From the NCBI GenBank assembly GCA_009392075.1, contig VFHG01000034.1:1-5854 (forward strand): a stretch of 5,854 bases of DNA. The letters run 5' to 3'. Source of the DNA: SAR202 cluster bacterium. Its GTDB lineage: Bacteria; Chloroflexota; Dehalococcoidia; UBA3495. How positions within the stretch are numbered: the stretch's first letter is position 1; each line of letters opens with the position of its first letter. The translations under genes and the position numbers were made by a program. The notes beneath the pieces are model-generated. The model made no database searches, was not told where the DNA came from, and worked only from the letters and a program-made list of their open reading frames with translations. Shown here in pieces: positions 5,015 to 5,854 of this stretch.

Positions 5015-5090
5015 CAAAACCGGTGGGGGTGACCCCGTGTCAGTTCGAATCTGACCTTCGGCACCACTTTTTGATAACAGATTGATAACA
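5015..5090 (+). repeat. Site C: second tRNA-Leu 3' fragment plus TTGATAAC pair (att-like)
   Basis: This copy repeats site A in the same orientation, with three substitutions over about 75 bp and one fewer A in the anticodon loop. It runs from CAAAACCGG through the GGGG/CCCC variable arm, the T arm (loop TTCGAAT), CTTCGGC (5056-5062) and ACCA (5063-5066). Two TTGATAAC boxes follow at 5071-5078 and 5082-5089. The 5' half of the tRNA is again missing. Sites A and C are 4,304 bp apart measured at the ACCA ends, and the lipoprotein, ABM, DinB and YHYH genes all lie between them. This is the pattern of direct repeats flanking an integrated element. Confidence 0.85.
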
Positions 5091-5092
5091 TG

Positions 5093-5120
5093 AGCCCCCT
5101 CAAACGAGGGGGCTTTTCTT
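5093..5120 (+). terminator. Intrinsic terminator after site C
   Basis: AGCCCCCTC (5093-5101) pairs with GAGGGGGCT (5106-5114) across AAAC and is followed by TTTTCTTGTTT. This is a good rho-independent terminator in the position expected downstream of a tRNA gene, and it was presumably the original tRNA-Leu terminator or a copy carried with it. The AAAC loop is the reverse complement of the GTTT loop in the site A hairpin. Confidence 0.75.
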
Positions 5121-5165
5121 GTTTCAGCGACACCCTACATCTGGAAGCCACCCAAGTGGGGTACT
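5104..5165 (+). repeat. Sequence downstream of site C, partner of repeat D
   Basis: This segment aligns with 2289-2350, sharing CTTGTTTC, GCGACA, GGAAGCCA and GTGGGGTACT. It contains a small hairpin CCAC/GTGG around CCAA. Site A does not continue into this sequence: after its hairpin the two diverge, so the element ends share the tRNA part but not all of the flank. Confidence 0.6.
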
Positions 5166-5393
5166 AGCGACGGTGGGGTGTGCTCGGAAAGTACGCTGGA
5201 ATGTCCAAGTCTGGCGCTGATGGTCTTTGGGTCGACGTCCTATTTCAACATAAGTGAAGCATGGGTATGTCGCAGGCCATGGAATCTTACTCCGCATATA
5301 GCCGCCCTCTTGCAGACGTCCCCGAATGCATGAGACACCGTGCTAAATGGAGTCGGTCTTCAGGTTCGTCGGGGATATGGTGACCCTATGCTA

Positions 5394-5610
5394 CTATCCT
5401 CGAATGACTCCCACCCGCACCCAGGACAGCCTACCTATTATGGTCCTCATAGTGCTCATGCTGAGCTCGCCGATACCCCAACGGAAACCGCCTTCAGGGT
5501 CTGTCAGCGAGGGCTCCATTACGTCGGCAATCATGAACGGAACTGCCGAATACCTGCACGAACGCCAGCACCGCAACGATCACCCAACTGTAGTGGATAC
5601 CGAAGGGCAT
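5394..5610 (-). pseudogene. Decayed N-terminus of an MFS transporter
   Basis: From ATG at 5610 the minus strand reads MPFGIHYSWVIVAVLAFVQ, typical of the first membrane segment of OFA-like major facilitator transporters. The frame then shifts near 5533-5540: the first frame runs into a stop, while another frame continues with MIADVMEPSLTDPEGGFRW and GIGELSMS, matching the loop and start of segment 2 expected in such proteins. That frame ends at a TAG at 5394-5396, and recognisable similarity fades after about 5458. Only about 50-60 residues of a protein normally around 400 survive, so it is a frameshifted and truncated remnant. There is no good ribosome-binding site. Family assignment is from motif memory; the two-frame continuity makes it fairly secure. 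Confidence 0.68.
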
Positions 5611-5657
5611 CTTAGAGGCCGAATATCCGAACTTGGTTTTATCTAGCAGGGCCAATT

Positions 5658-5854
5658 ACGCAACCAGTCTGTTATTAGTGTGAATAGCCAATTGATTTAA
5701 TAATGCAATTGGTAGATTGTGTCGAATCGGTATCATTTTATACGCTTGCCATGGGAAGTCGTTTTGCGTTATAAGATTGTGGTATTAACGAATGCAGCAT
5801 CACCTGAGCGGCCCTTAGAAAGCGACCTGCAGACCTATCGATTTTGGACTTAGG
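5658..5854. other. Right-edge stretch, no gene recognised; A/T-rich inverted repeat
   Basis: The region is richer in A/T than the rest. CCAATTG (5688-5694) and CAATTGG (5706-5712) form an inverted repeat around an 11-base A/T-rich centre, which could be an operator or hairpin. Open readings of about 40-46 codons exist on both strands toward the edge but have no motif or ribosome-binding site that I can support. Confidence 0.35.

Larger units (their letters stand above)
708..5090. mobile_element. Candidate tRNA-Leu-derived genomic island segment bounded by sites A and C
   Basis: Near-identical, same-orientation tRNA-Leu 3' fragments with their TTGATAAC boxes bound a segment with four intact genes, and an inverted partial att site (B) lies inside it. 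No recombinase gene is inside, so the segment would be either non-autonomous, mobilised by an integrase elsewhere, or the remains of stacked insertions whose integrase has been lost. The boundaries are inferred from the repeats; which copy is the original chromosomal end cannot be decided from this window. Confidence 0.5.

Noticed and set aside
5340..5646. Plus-strand frames of 91 and 99 codons
   Set aside because: They lie opposite the MFS remnant, which has recognisable residues, and have no motif or ribosome-binding site of their own.

Overview
The window is about 5.9 kb of roughly 50% GC bacterial DNA with low gene density. It holds four complete genes, one gene cut by the left edge, one decayed gene, and an unusual amount of repeated non-coding sequence. 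The gene set (a DinB-fold protein, an ABM-fold protein with an NIWPPD tail, a YHYH-domain secreted protein, a proline-rich lipoprotein, a 'GWTDGLPVVPPT' protein and an OFA-like MFS transporter remnant) reminds me of uncultured marine Chloroflexota of the SAR202/Dehalococcoidia type. That assignment is an impression from the protein families, not a demonstration.

Layout. 1-114: N-terminus of a minus-strand gene that runs off the left edge. 115-700: no convincing gene; it contains a possible terminator (368-394), a tRNA-Lys anticodon-arm-like scrap (463-479) and three TTGATAAC repeats at exact 12-bp spacing (565-600). 708-814: site A, the 3' part of a tRNA-Leu(CAA) gene followed by two TTGATAAC boxes and a GC-rich hairpin. 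1059-2057: a minus-strand lipoprotein gene. 2075-2141: site B, the same att-like sequence in inverted orientation, with a second pair of boxes (TTGCTAAC) on its other side. 2145-2550: non-coding mosaic with dispersed repeats. 2550-3516: minus-strand ABM-fold and DinB-fold genes. 3633-4820: divergent YHYH-domain gene. 5015-5120: site C, nearly identical to site A and in the same orientation. 5394-5610: frameshifted N-terminus of an MFS transporter. 5658-5854: no gene recognised.

Interpretation. Sites A and C share about 75 bp with three substitutions and a one-base length difference. They are displaced 3' ends of a tRNA gene, the usual scar of integration by a tyrosine recombinase. They bound about 4.3 kb of cargo (lipoprotein, ABM, DinB, YHYH). 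No integrase or intact tRNA-Leu is present here, so the window is probably the interior of a larger tRNA-Leu-anchored island built from several insertions, at least one inverted (site B). A second, unrelated repeat family sits between the ABM, DinB and YHYH genes, giving a repeat-gene-repeat-gene-repeat-gene order. The four cargo genes do not form an obvious pathway: two encode predicted exported proteins and two encode small cytosolic proteins.
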